From: Nematostella vectensis
Taxonomy: Eukaryota; Cnidaria; Anthozoa; Actiniaria; Edwardsiidae
DNA: 60,000 bases
Direction of reading: 5' to 3'
Assembly (NCBI RefSeq): GCF_932526225.1
Contig: NC_064038.1
Span: forward strand, 9,053,070 to 9,113,069
The position numbers and the translations under genes were made by a program. Below are positions 1 through 11,422 of the stretch, piece by piece. Below the pieces are notes generated by a model, which saw nothing but the letters and a program-made list of their open reading frames with translations, was not told the DNA's origin and did not search any database. Each line of letters opens with the position of its first letter. Positions within the stretch are counted from its first letter, which is position 1.

Positions 1-459
1 TACAGTTAGAAATTGCTTCGACCGGTACTGTAATACACAAAATAAATAAAAAGAAAGTAAAGAAGAAGAAAAAGGAAGAAAGAGCAAAAAAAAAAAAAAA
101 ATTAGAAAGTCACAAACGCATTGAAATAATTGACGAGAAATGGAAATAACAAGAATATATGTTTTTTATTACAATTATTGTTATTATTTTGACCGGGTAG
201 GGTTAGCTAGTGATTTCATAGTGTAACGACATTATAGAAAAATATACAAAAACAAAGAAAATAATGTGATAATTAGAAAAGTATAACTCTCAAAAGAATT
301 TGGTCTTTGGTCACTACGCACATTTTTCTAATCTGCTAACTCCACTCTTTCAAATAGTGCAAAAATATAATGATTGATTGATTTGCTGTTCATTAACCGC
401 GAAAGGATATCCAAGCAATTGTCTTCAAAGCGAACACACGCAGACAATAACACTTATAA

Positions 460-889
460 CAGTGTCCGGATGGGGTTAACCGACTTAGCCGACAAACGGC
501 TTAAAAGTAACTGACTACCGACAAAACATGAAAAAAACTAGTGACTAACGACAAAAAAATATTTGCTGACTACCGACCTTTATTATTTCCGGTATTTTTA
601 CTGTTTACTTTTCATCGTCAATCTACTTTAATTCGGCCAATTCAGAATCTGCACTTTCTGTTGCATCAACTTTTCAGTCAATTATTAATCCATAATTAAT
701 TTATTATCAATAAGTTATTCATAACTAATCAAACCTAAATAATGTTTAATCTTGTTTATACATGAAATCTGGTACAAAAGCGAATAATAGCTTAGATTCA
801 CCGACAAAGACCGATAATTCTTCCCGACAAATTATGAAAATTTTAATTGACTACCGACATGCAGACCCCCCCCCCTCATTCAGACCCTG
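460..889. mobile_element. MITE with 6-bp target duplication TTATAA
   Basis: The left end reads CAGTGTCCGGATGGGG and the right end is the imperfect inverse (CAGGGTCTGAATGAGGGG). TTATAA occurs exactly on both sides (454-459 and 890-895). The interior carries repeated CTGACTACCGACAAA-like boxes and no coding frame. The termini resemble hAT-type ends. Confidence 0.75.
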
Positions 890-1008
890 TTATAAAGCCT
901 CAAGAAAATTGGAATTTTCATTGCGCTCTTGAGACTTCAAAAGTGTTATTGTAAGAGTGTTCGCTCTGAAAAAATGCTTTTATTTCGCTTGGTTGAATAT
1001 CCCCTCGC

Positions 1009-1310
1009 AGTTACTGTCGAATCCGTTATATCGCGACGCCGCATTTTCATAGCCTGTATACAAACCTCCGTAATTCCTTTCTTACACGCTTCTCCGTCGT
1101 ATAAGAAAGGAATTTTAGAGTCTGTATACAACCTACATTTTCAAACCATTTTTTTTTGTCTTTTAGTATTTTTTGCTCCGCCTGTCAAATTATTCTAAGC
1201 CAATCAGATTCTTGCCATCTTTTGCCTAGTACTGACGGAACAGAAAACCAAAACAAATCGTGTTTTGAAAACGCGGGTCGCGATACAACGGATTCGACAG
1301 TAACGAACAG
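1009..1310. repeat. Inverted-repeat (foldback-like) sequence with inner hairpin
   Basis: TTACTGTCGAATCCGTTATA near 1009 faces ACAACGGATTCGACAGTAAC near 1285. Inside, GTATAC with AATTCCTTTCTTA at 1056-1083 faces TAAGAAAGGAATT and GTATAC at 1102-1129. Possibly a small transposon; no target duplication found. Confidence 0.6.
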
Positions 1311-1751
1311 CGAAAAGTGTACCAATGCTCACGCAACAAAACGCCATAGTAAAACATTTTAAAACTATTTTGCGATGAAATTAAAATTCGTGTAAACCGC
1401 TATATTTTGCAGCCAATAGCCATCTTGTTCAATACGGAAAAACTCGTTATAGCGAGAAATTTTGTGACGTCATTTCTAACGAAAAAGGGGGAGAGCAGAA
1501 AAATTCTACCGCAATGTTTCGAATAAACCGCCTTTCTTTTAAAAAAAAGCGCCCTCTCCCTAATAAGCGTCACCCCCTCAGATTTGGGAATAAGAGCCCC
1601 ATTCCCAATAAGCGAAACTTCTCCTTAAAAGGTTATAATGAAAAGCACAACTTGAATAGTGTAAATCTTCATTTTATTTAGCTCGCATTGACATTCTCAC
1701 ATCAAAACACGGGTCTAATTTTTATTTCTTAAACTCCTAAATATTAAGAGC

Positions 1752-2122
1752 GACATGACGGAAAAACCTGGAAAATTCGCAATTTGAGATAGAGAAAGAA
1801 GACACAATTTCTTACAATGGCCATCGGTTCCTTGTATTCCGGACTGATTTTTGAAACACGAATAACGTGAGTCCGAAATGCACATACCCAGATTTTTTGC
1901 TTTTTAAGATAATTTTTCCTTGATCATCCTTGCGCTATGTATGGGCTCAGGGACGGAAAGCTCAAATTTCAATGACACTTTACAAAAGTCGCATCAATTT
2001 TAAAAAAGTCGCATTTGATATTTTGTTTGCTATTACTCACTAAGTACTTAGATAAATTTTCCGCCTTATTAGATCTGAAATGAGCTTATTTGGAGCGTTA
2101 AGTCATGTTTTTCCGTCACGTC
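1752..2122 (+). mobile_element. Family E MITE, MULE-like, 9-bp duplication
   Basis: 371 bp. The ends are GACATGACGGAAAAAC and its near inverse. Flanks ATTAAGAGC (1743-1751) and AATAAGAGC (2123-2131) agree in 8 of 9 bases. A second copy in reverse orientation is at 18459-18823. Nine-base duplications point to a Mutator-type mobiliser. It is inserted in an older AT-rich repeat also seen near 30720-30920. Confidence 0.85.
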
Positions 2123-2235
2123 AATAAGAGCGCATTCGTTTCATTCGTCTATTTACTGTCGTATCAGTCTATCACATCCAAAGTTTTGTTCTCTATCGAT
2201 TCTGAAGCTGGTATTTTCGGCCGAAATAAATTAAG

Positions 2236-2257
2236 CCCCCCCCCCCCCCCCCCCCCA
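2236..2257. repeat. C22 homopolymer
   Basis: A run of 22 C. Similar runs occur near 31553-31574 (C), 34341-34358 (G), 14551-14568 (G) and 17501-17515 (G). Confidence 0.9.
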
Positions 2258-4070
2258 CAATAAGCACCTCTTCAATAAATGCCGCCCTAACCCCCAAACA
2301 TGTCGTTTAAAAATCGTATCGCTCACAGGGTCAATTCTGGAGGTGACTAGCCATTACTTATGTACTAATAGATGGCCAGCCAATAAAAACAGAGGTCGTG
2401 TGTCACGTGTTCGCTGTGGCTAGCAGTACTACATTTTCTAAGGAAACGGAAGAATCGACGTAATATGCTAATGAGGTATTGAAACCCTTCTCGCGTAAGT
2501 ACCACACGCGACCGGCGTCCAATAAGCGCTTGCACTGGCGCCCAATCTCTTCACGGTCGGCAATGCTCAGACCAAGTCCCCTGAAACAATATGATGTTGA
2601 TTATTATTACTGTACGTCTTGATAAAGGAATCAACAAGACGGGGGATGTGAGAGAATATTTCCGCTTGTTTAAATCTCATTCCGAAATTACTTCAACCAC
2701 TGCGTTAATTGATCATCTCCATCCCCAATGCCAACAATGTCAATCATCAGCATTATTACATTCGTCATCAGAAGCATTATTACAATCATCGTAAGCAGAA
2801 TAATAATAATAATAATCATTTCATAACCTTACTTATCACTACCATCAACACCATTGTCATCATCCTCGGGGATGAAAGAGCACTGAAAGACGTCTTCTTT
2901 CTTTCTAGCGCGCTCCCTGTGTGCCCGATCTCCGCGACGCCCTGGGTCCCCGAGGATGCATTGTCATCATCTTCAATCAGCTACCAGTTTCTTGCCACAT
3001 CTTACCCACGCCTCAAATCAACATCATTATCATCATCAACAACATCAACATCATGCTCACCACCGTCATCATTAGTACTATCATCATCACTGTTGACCAG
3101 TTACTGTCCAGTCTCGCCACCACATCTTGCACAATCCCCCATTTATATAAGCTCAGAAACCCCCTTGTAACGCCACAAAATGTAATAAACCACACACAAT
3201 GTAATAGTAACCTAAAATGTTATACCTTTTGACGCAAAATGTAATAGTACCCCCGAAATGTAATATGAATTTTGAAGCAAAATGTAATAACACAAGTAAC
3301 CCGAAATGTAATAACTTTTGACGCAAAATGTAATAGGCTAAAGTAACCCGAAACGTAATAACTTTGACGCAAAATGTAATACCTTTTCAAATAACCCTAA
3401 ATGTAATAACTTTCAACGCAAAATGTAATATATGTGCATCGCTCATTTATTACCCGAGGGGGAGGGGGGATGGTTTAAAAGAACTTATACTCGAAATTCA
3501 AACTTTAAAAAATCAGTTTTTCCCAGGGCGAGGTAGAAAGACAAGGCAACCGGCGCGCAATACGATTTTGGTTTCACCGAGCTGTTTGTTACGAGCTGCT
3601 CAGCTTTGTATTGGCCAATCAGATCATTGACCTTTTTCGCCCAGTGCAGCCGTTTTGCTCTCTGTCGCGACAGGAAAAACACCGTAGTTTCGAAAACGTG
3701 CGCTCCTTCATATCAAAAATTCTTGTTACTCGGGCTTCCTGTGGTATGGCCGGGCTTATAAAATGCCGATTGCTTTTTTTCACTTTTAACGCGCTAGTTC
3801 AAAAACAAAACGAGATTTTGGAAATTTAGATTTAGAAATTTAGATTTTTAGGTTTTCATAATGTTTATTTGCTTGCGTTTATTTCTTATCGCCTTCGAAT
3901 AACCAATAAAAATAATTAAAAGACATTATTTTTTTCTGAAATTGGAGTTGTTGGTAATATAGGTTTACATTATCCCGGTATAAATCGAATTCCAGTTAGC
4001 CTCTCTTGACTCTTCAGCCTCTATAAATAACATAGATATGGGGTCAGGCTGAGTCAGAAAGAGGTAAAAA

Positions 4071-4936
4071 CAGGGGCTCATAAATAGGGGCGTCACTCTT
4101 CAGTACTGTATGGGTGGGAGGGCCGATTTGGTAATCATGCTATTTTTAGAAACAAGGATCTCGCGTGTCTTTGTATCTATCTCCATTTGGCACAATATCC
4201 AATATCCAATGGCGAAAGTTTGTTATGCCGGAATAGTTAGCCGCTTTAGCGGAACATCGCCCTTCCACACTTGAACGAAGTCCCGTAAGTTCATACGAAG
4301 TCTAGAAAAAGAGCATCAGAATTTATATCAGAGGAGAGCAACCACAAAAAGCAATGTTTCAATCAGTTGAGGATAAAAAATGTACGCCGAAAAAGTGCGG
4401 TGGCGACGAAAACGAGGACAAACTTGAAACAACCTCCACGGGCCGCGAAAAACTACACCAGAAACTCCTCTGGAAACAGAGTGAAGAAAGTCTTTTGAAA
4501 AACTTTGTCGTTAAGGCGGAACAATGGAAGCGTTGTTAGAAATGGGTTTTGTGTCTGATTTGGTCGAGTTAAGCCCGCAACACTCGGTGTTTCCTGCAAG
4601 TGAAAATCCCCCCCATCTATTCGCAATCTTCTCGTCGAAAATACAAGCTTATGATGAAGAAATCGGCCTTTTTCGTCCAGTGCGGATGCTTTTCGGCTCA
4701 GATGGATCTTGGAAAGTGCAAAGTGAGTTGTTTAACCACGTTGTAATAGATTCTGGACGAGTGAAGTTTGAAACAGCAGGTGTAGCATCACTTGTCGCGA
4801 AATGGTTTTCACCCGCGCACCCCTGCGTTGATTGGCTAGTTCTTGCAGGATCGTTGTTCCTAAAAATAGCGTGATAACCAAATCGGCCATTCCAAATCTA
4901 CAATACATGAGTGACGCCCCTATTTATGAGCCCCTG
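4071..4936. mobile_element. Nested 866-bp element with 28-bp perfect inverted repeats (hAT-like ends)
   Basis: The inverted repeats at 4071-4098 and 4909-4936 match perfectly over 28 bp and begin CAGGGGCTCATAAAT. The flanks GGTAAAAA and GTCAAAAA agree at 6 of 8 positions, which could be a decayed 8-bp hAT duplication. Inside are two overlapping plus-strand frames, 61 codons (4354-4539, very charged) and 116 codons (4524-4874); neither shows a domain I recognise, and they may be remnants or captured sequence. Confidence 0.6.
4354..4874 (+). CDS. Two overlapping small hypothetical frames inside a transposon
   Basis: The first frame (4354-4539) begins MFQSVEDKKC and is rich in Lys and Glu. The second (4524-4874) starts inside its end and begins MEALLEMGFV. 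I recognise no family. Both lie entirely between the inverted repeats of the nested element, so if real they belong to it. There is no transposase motif, and a chance origin is quite possible. Confidence 0.2.
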
Positions 4937-5489
4937 GTCAAAAAGTTTGAATGCACCAAATACAAAACCCGAAATAATCACAAAAAAATATATTTTCATC
5001 TTTACAGCCAAATTCGTTGTTGCGCGACCACGGCGAATCCAAAATCCTTGTCTCATTTGGAAATAGTGCGTAGTCAGACAAAAGCTTTGGGTGCGGTTTG
5101 TCTGGTTTTGATTGTTTGATTTGATTGACTACGCGCTATTCTCAAACGAGGAAAGGATTTTTTTATTCTGGGAGGTCGCGCGACAACGAATTTGGCTATA
5201 AGGTTATGAATATCAAAATTGAATTTCGAAGATGAGTTTTTTTCAAAACATTCCCCCCTCCCCATCGTGTAATAAATGAGCGGTGCATGTATATTACATT
5301 TTGCGTTGAAAGTTATTACATTTTGGGTTACTTCAAAAGTTATTACATCTTGCGTCAAAGTTATTACATTTCGGGTTACTTCAGCGTATTACATTTTGCG
5401 TCGAAAGTTATTACATTTTGGGTTACTATTACATTTTGTGTGGTTATTACATTTTGTGGCGTAACACTCCTTCTTTGCTTATCACTTAC

Positions 5490-8400
5490 TTGTAGCCTGT
5501 TTGGGGTGGAGTATCGCCTTCATCCATGCTGTCACTCATACACTTATCCTGTACAATTTGTGAATCTAGGGGACAAAGCTACACATCAAATCCATAAACA
5601 CTCGCTTAGATCAATGAAGAGTTCAAATAATAAAATCTGGTTAGGAAATGAACCTAAAAATAATTGCAAAAAGGCAGAAAATAGAAAACGACTATTACTG
5701 TAGCTTCACCATGTAAATAATAAGGGAAGAAAAACCAGTGCATTTCACAGTTAAAACCCCATTTTTTTGTATCATGTACACTTATCGCATGGTCTCACCT
5801 GATTCATCAGTGTTACAGTGTTCAGCCTCCTTACTGGATCCCTGTGGTGGTCGCATACCACAGGTAGCCCAGCTACTCATACAACATAACAGGTGAAATT
5901 CCTGTGGTGTTATCCCTAAAGACTCCAAAAAAGGTCTCCCTACATAATGTGGCCAGTAACACTGGTGGTGACAGCACAGGGCGACCACAATACCAATCAC
6001 TGAAGGGCCTGCCGCATCTAATTTACGGCGCTTTGCGTCTTTTTGCTCTGACTTTAGGGTACTGTCTGGTTCAGTGGCTGAATAGCCATGTAATGTATCC
6101 AGCAAGCAGCGGAGGGTTAAATCTATAAGAGATGTGACAAACAAGTTCTGTGATTGAGTAGTTTTAAAAAGCTTAGTACTATCTTTCAGAGTCCCAGCTG
6201 CAGTGGCTTAAGTTGTCAAAATGCACGAAAATTATTGAAAATCTTAAAAAAATGTACCATACAATCTATGATACCTCCCTTGTATGCGCTTGTACAATAG
6301 TTCACTAATTAAAGATGAAAAAGTTCATTTAACAATGAGCTCACTCTCATGGTACCATAAATAATCCTAAAGGATAAATACAGCATAGATATATTTGGAA
6401 AGATATCTCAGACCTTTGATAATTTTGATTCTGGATACTAAACTCTGAGATAGAAAAACTGCTAAAACTGAATCTGGTGATCTTAGAAAGCCTCCATTCC
6501 ATAAATTACATGAAATCAAGTAATGGATTTGACAGGACACTTGTCAATACCAACCTGTTGCAGTCCCACACAAATGTTTGCTAACAGCAACAATCCTTCT
6601 TGCTTTATCCCCTAGATGAGGAAGCTCCCCTATTGAAAAACAGAATTAATGCTTCAGAAATTTCAAAATTATTAGGTTATTTTGGAATCCAAATGACAAT
6701 CAAACATTTACTAAAACGTCACTTAGCTGTCACACCCTACACACCTAAATTAAGATGCTCAATATCTAGTAACACTCTTTTAAAATCTGGTCCATTGTCG
6801 CCTCTTTTATGACAAGAATCAAACTGAAAACACAAAAGGGAGAAAATAATGTATTGCAGAAGACCAGACATTGCCTATTTTCAAGTCATGACAAGAATGT
6901 TGGGGGGATGGGTTTGCTGGAGAGTTTTAGTTTTCTATATAAAATCTGACTCGCAAAACAACAAGCACAACACATCTGAGAATCGGTCCAAACCAAGGAC
7001 TTTTGCATTTTATCTTATGATTGTGTATGAGTGAGAATCAGCAAATTTGCTTTTGTGGTAACATCCTATTGAGAATTAACTTGATAGATGTCACCATGCA
7101 TATCTCATCATGTATTATCACTTAGCAACCTGAACCAAAATACCCAATGAGCAAACTTTTCACGTTTGTTTGTTCTAATGAAATGACACAAATTGCTTAT
7201 GCCTGTTCATATCGTTTGCCTGTTATTATTTTGACATACCTTGTATCTGTTACTGGCTCTGTCAATCAATACATACTCCACATTGCCACCCTCTGGGTGA
7301 GCCTGCTGTACCCAGTGAGACAGCTTGCCTGTGTGCATCAAGAAGGATAACATCAAAATAATGCATCTGTCTCCATTAACTAGGCATACTAACATTATCT
7401 TATACCACAACTAATACAATGGCAGAATGAGCCTTCATGAAATTATTCTCAACAGTGGCAGATCTAGCTTTTTTCTGAGACAGGGGCATGGGGGAAACAG
7501 ATTCAAAGGATCATCACATGTTTTGGGAACTACATCCAAAACTAGGAAATACAGGAACTCCAACTATATAATTCCTTCATATTATAAGCACCAATTCAAG
7601 ACATTAGGGTTATGTCAGGGCATACACCCAAGAGATAAAACCAATTTTCCTACGTAAAAAAAAGTCCTAATTCCTCTCCCTTAGATCAACTTTTGCTCTT
7701 CAAAACGATATCTATCTCAAATATGTCACATATTTATTTTTTTTTTCCACCAAGACTTATTGCACTGTATAATTTCACCCTAAAGCCTAAAGATCTGCGT
7801 ATAGCAGACCTCAAAATATTGGGGGACACAATACAGAAATATTAAGAAAATATTTGTGGCATAGCCACAACCTAATGGTCATTTCCTTTATAATTTTTGA
7901 AAATATTAGGGGTGCATGTGCCCCACCCCCTGCTACGGCCCTGTAGATAAACAAACCTTTTCCTGCTCCGAACTCCAGGTAGACTGTATCTGGTTGAAGA
8001 AGACCAAGTCTCTCCATGTTACCAACAAGAGATGCCTGCATGCACAAAAAAACAAGCCATGTCAACATGCATGTACATGGTCGTAGCAAGCTTAGAATTA
8101 TTGGGGGGGGGGACGATACAGAAACATTTAGAAAACAATAGGGGCACAGCCACGCCCCTACTACTCACATATCAAGAAAATTTAGCCAAAAATGTCATTT
8201 TTGCCAAACATGGTAACTTCCATATAAGGAAACTAATATGTTCCTTATTTGAAAAATCTGCATGATTCTTGTCATTTTAAGGTGAGCAGACCCCAGGGGC
8301 TTCGTAAACTTTATGACTTGTAATCAGAAGAGAAGCTACCATGACTGTCTCAAGTCAATGGAGAAAGTATTTGAAATTTCCTCAGTACCAGACCCCCAAA

Positions 8401-11400
8401 ACGACAACGTTTTCTTCATATGTTTTCTTATAATATTTTATACTATTAGGGCGGGGCATGTGCCCCCAGTGCCCCACCTCCTGCTACAGCCCTGATGTAC
8501 AGAAACAACTACATTACCATATATAGTACATGATTTAAACCATGAAAGGGGTAATGTAATCATGTGCTAGCGAGGCCACCATGACAATTGTGGTGTAAAC
8601 CAATAAAAAACAATGAGGATGCAAGAAATGTACTATCTGTTTGTCATATGCTTAACTAGTTTTAAGTGCATATCATTGCATTTCAGAATCCTGTTTTTTA
8701 TGTCATGTCAATCAAAGCTCTGGTTCTAGCATTCTTATTGGCTGATTTTCTAAAAGATTCAAATTGGTTGGCATTCTTATTGGCTGATTTTCTTAGAGCC
8801 TCAAATTTTTTGGTATTGGCTAATTTTCTTAAAGATTTATATTGTTTAGCATGGTAATACATGCCACACTAGTGTATAAGAGCCAAAAGGTTGTAAAGTT
8901 ACAGAGTTAGAGGTAACAAAGCAAGAGATGCCCCATGGTCGACCCTTTCTTGCTTACCTGCTGTTTAAGGTGTTTATGGACCGAGGGGCCGTAACCTTCC
9001 TGGGACATTTCTGCTTTGAAAGCATCATGTGACATGATGTGAGGCATAACCTCAAGATTATTGTCTATAAATAGAAATACAGTAAAGTCAACACACAATT
9101 GAAAAAACCACACCCATGGCAATAAAACAGTTTCATTCAGAATCTCTGCGAAGGGAGGGGGTGGGGCTTGAATAACATGATTGGTTTTTACAACTTGCAA
9201 AATTTTAACCAGTAATGATTGTTCTACAGTGAAAGCTTATAGTAAGTGCTTGTTTTAGTTGCAGCACCTTATAAGTACCCGTTTCAAATTATAGGCCCCT
9301 CTAGGCTTTAAAATATGGAATCAAAAAATGCAAGATATTTTAGCACCAACAAGTTACAGTTACTGGTGTTATTGAACAAATTTTGTGTTCAATGTTGAAT
9401 TCTTATCGCTTGTGGTTTTGAAAGTTTAAATTAGCTGCATGCTTCAAATAACCCCCTACTCACCCCACAGTCCCCCTTATTACTTTTAAAATAAAATCCA
9501 TGCCCAGGGTGCTAGAACAAGCATTTATGTTAAGCAAACACCTTCATAGTGTTCCACTATGATCATGGTATTGCTGGTGGTGAGTAAACAGTACCTTTAA
9601 AGAATTTTTTCAACTTATGAATAACTTTGGAAATACAGTCTTGTGGAAATGATGACAATGGAATCTATTGAGATTATGAATTAATTAGAAATAAAAAAAA
9701 TATTTATTACAAATATTTATTAGAAATATATAAAGAACAGGTGTATATCTTCTCAATCTTCTCAATTTACCTTTTCTTCTGAAGATGGTTTGTAGTCAAC
9801 AATGCCAGAATTTATATTCTTTGCATAGTATACCTAGAAAAATGATTACAAATTGATATTAGCATTTTGGGAAACATTATTTATATCCTTTTGGCTACAA
9901 TACACAAGTATTCTGAAGCTGCTCCTTTTTTCTGGTCTAAACAAGGGACCACAGCAGAATGTGTTCCTACGTGCCTATTAAATGTGCGATAGATAATATT
10001 AAGAAAATAAACCACTTTGTTTTGCAACACCTCATGTGTGTTTATTTTGTAGGGGGAGTCATCAGTTGCGCTGTTAGGGGTGTGGGGCTAGCATTTATGA
10101 AGTGGATTATGTTTTCGTTTCATTGGCTACAGACTGCCCAAATATATCGGATACACTTAGTGTTAGCACAAAGTGAGAGGCAAGAAAAATAGAGGGGAGT
10201 AAAACTGTGTTGGGCATGATGGCTCTAAGCAAATCAGAAAGCAGTTTCGGAGGTGCATCTTCTCCCTATGCATGTAGTAGTTTCCTTGGAGATATTTCGA
10301 CTGAATGTAGAGATCCGTGACAAGAACATGAGCAATGTACTGTATATAAATCCATCACAAATAACCTAGCCATTACAAGAAATACTCTTCGTTTTATTGT
10401 GTCCAGGGTGGTTATATTTAGTATTCACCTCACTGTGGCTAAACTAGGATAGTGTGTCTGTTCGTATGCACTTGTCACAAAATACTTGGTATGCTTTGTC
10501 GACATCAAGCTTATTTACAGGCAAAAAAGCCAAATGTATTGAATATTCTTCAAGGAAATAAAGTTGATTACTGAATTGTCAAATTGGAAACCAAAGAAAC
10601 GTACAATGGAGAACTCTCAAATAGTGACTGTGTTGTAAGAAATACATGAAAATACTCTCTATCTTTGGAAAGGATTCGGACATTATACGAACAAACACCC
10701 TGTTGACAAACATAATCTGCTTCATAATCCAAGCCCTACACCCCCAACAGGGCTACTGATAACTCCCCTAAATAGAAAACAAACACACATGACACGTTTA
10801 TTTTTGTAATAATATCAATCACACATTAAATAGGAATACATCCTGCCTTGCTCATTTGGTCTAAAAAGACTTTCAAAAACAAGGAGCAGCTTTTACATGG
10901 AACAAGATATTTATGCATATTAAAATAATTTGAAAAATTCGAGTAAATAGAGCTTACAACATCTGTCTTTTTCTTAACATTACATCGCTTTAAATGGTTT
11001 TTAAGTTGATCTTCATATACTGAGCTGAAAAGAAACAAACAAAAAGCTATTGTACGTGGCAACATAGCGACACCACAATGTAAACAACAACAATAACAAT
11101 AAATTTGTTACGAAATTCCATTTTGTGCTTACTGTTTTGGGTCCAATGGACATGGGATTCTTTTACGATTATCCTCCTGTAAAAATACACATGCATAAAC
11201 GATTCCTTTAAAAATTCGCGCGCGTTTTTTATAACTTATCTATCGAATGTTGATCCGTGAAATATAATCATTCTCACCTACCCCATGCTCTCCGCTCAAG
11301 TGCATGTGCTCCCCGCAGTATTTCTTGCCCTTCCCGACGATCATTTTGCAGTAGCGATTCTTTCTTTTCACGTAAAACCCGCATGTTATCCTTGTAGGTT

Positions 11401-11422
11401 GTGACTCTTGTTCGTCCGCCAT
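5490..11422 (-). CDS. TRMT13: TRMT13, tRNA 2'-O-methyltransferase (12 exons seen, 3' end missing)
   Basis: TRM13 family enzymes methylate the 2'-OH of nucleotide 4 of certain tRNAs using S-adenosylmethionine. Reading right to left, exons with GT-AG borders and matching phase are 11282-11422, 11133-11176, 10958-11024, 9771-9833, 9595-9664, 8958-9064, 7957-8035, 7240-7328, 6745-6823, 6555-6611, 5799-6122 and 5490-5565, giving 398 residues. Seen: a CCCH zinc finger (C14, C25, C36, H39), a CHHC finger (C56, H62, H72, C76), the SAM-binding motif EFGAGKG near 185-191, KHLCG near 258-262, and the family blocks ALCCHH (313-318) and SSWATCGM (348-355). The first ATG opens a frame that begins just ahead of the CCCH finger. 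Known family members are about 480 residues, so roughly 80 C-terminal residues are missing; I could not find that exon in 1-5489 and infer it lies off the left edge. Introns carry several MITEs; the 1.1-kb intron 9834-10957 shows nothing recognisable. Confidence 0.93.
7795..7943. mobile_element. Family B MITE (CAGGGCCGTAGC ends), copy 1
   Basis: About 149 bp, sharing its interior (TTTTTGAAAATATTAGGGG) and its right end CTGCTACGGCCCTG with copies at 8076 and 58847. The left end is degraded. Flanks AAGAT and TAGAT agree in 4 of 5. Its right end lies 13 bp beyond TRMT13 exon 7. Confidence 0.75.
8076..8494. mobile_element. Family B MITE, copy 2, with nested TA-type MITE
   Basis: The ends resemble CAGGGCCGTAGC and its inverse. 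A perfect 5-bp duplication ATGTA lies at 8071-8075 and 8495-8499. The middle (8172-8418) is a family G MITE, so this element is larger than its siblings. It starts 40 bp upstream of TRMT13 exon 7. Confidence 0.85.
8172..8418 (+). mobile_element. Family G MITE (TA target), nested copy
   Basis: The ends are TCAAGAAAATTTAGCC and AACGTTTTCTTCA, with TA on each side. It is inserted inside a family B MITE in intron 6 of TRMT13. The TA target and short inverted ends suggest a Tc1/mariner-type mobiliser. Confidence 0.8.
8727..8853. repeat. About 42-bp tandem repeat, three copies
   Basis: Three diverging copies of a unit containing CATTCTTATTGGCTGATTTTC, wholly inside TRMT13 intron 6. The repeated hydrophobic peptide it would encode is incidental. 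Confidence 0.8.

Larger units (their letters stand above)
3172..5460. mobile_element. 2.3-kb element with long array-like terminal inverted repeats
   Basis: The left arm (3172 to about 3510) and right arm (about 5220-5460) are inverted copies. Each arm is built of reiterated ATGTAATA boxes, often in the form CGCAAAATGTAATA, roughly a dozen on the left and about ten on the right. The termini read GCCACAAAATGTAATA. GTAAC flanks both ends (3167-3171 and 5461-5465) and is either a 5-bp target duplication or, with one mismatch, an extension of the inverted repeat. Another inverted pair lies at 5012-5075 and 5130-5200. A second inverted-repeat element (4071-4936) lies inside. It ends about 29 bp from TRMT13 exon 12. 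No transposase is seen. Confidence 0.75.
1..5489. other. Transposon patchwork beyond the last visible TRMT13 exon
   Basis: Holds the elements listed at 460, 1752, 3172 and 4071 and the foldback at 1009, plus simple repeats (ATA/CAT tracts near 2800-3110). I searched the minus strand for the C-terminal TRMT13 exon and did not find it. No other host coding region is supported. Confidence 0.6.

Noticed and set aside
2709-3170. Ser-rich 153-codon frame
   Set aside because: Low-complexity translation of ATC/CAT-type simple repeats; no domain.
3172-3440. CRISPR-like array of short repeats
   Set aside because: Boxes are irregularly spaced, lack unique spacers of constant length, and are mirrored at the other end of a transposon in a eukaryotic genome.
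8666-8857. Repeated hydrophobic peptide (LAFLLADFLKDSN)
   Set aside because: Encoded by a 42-bp tandem repeat inside a TRMT13 intron; no start context or homology.
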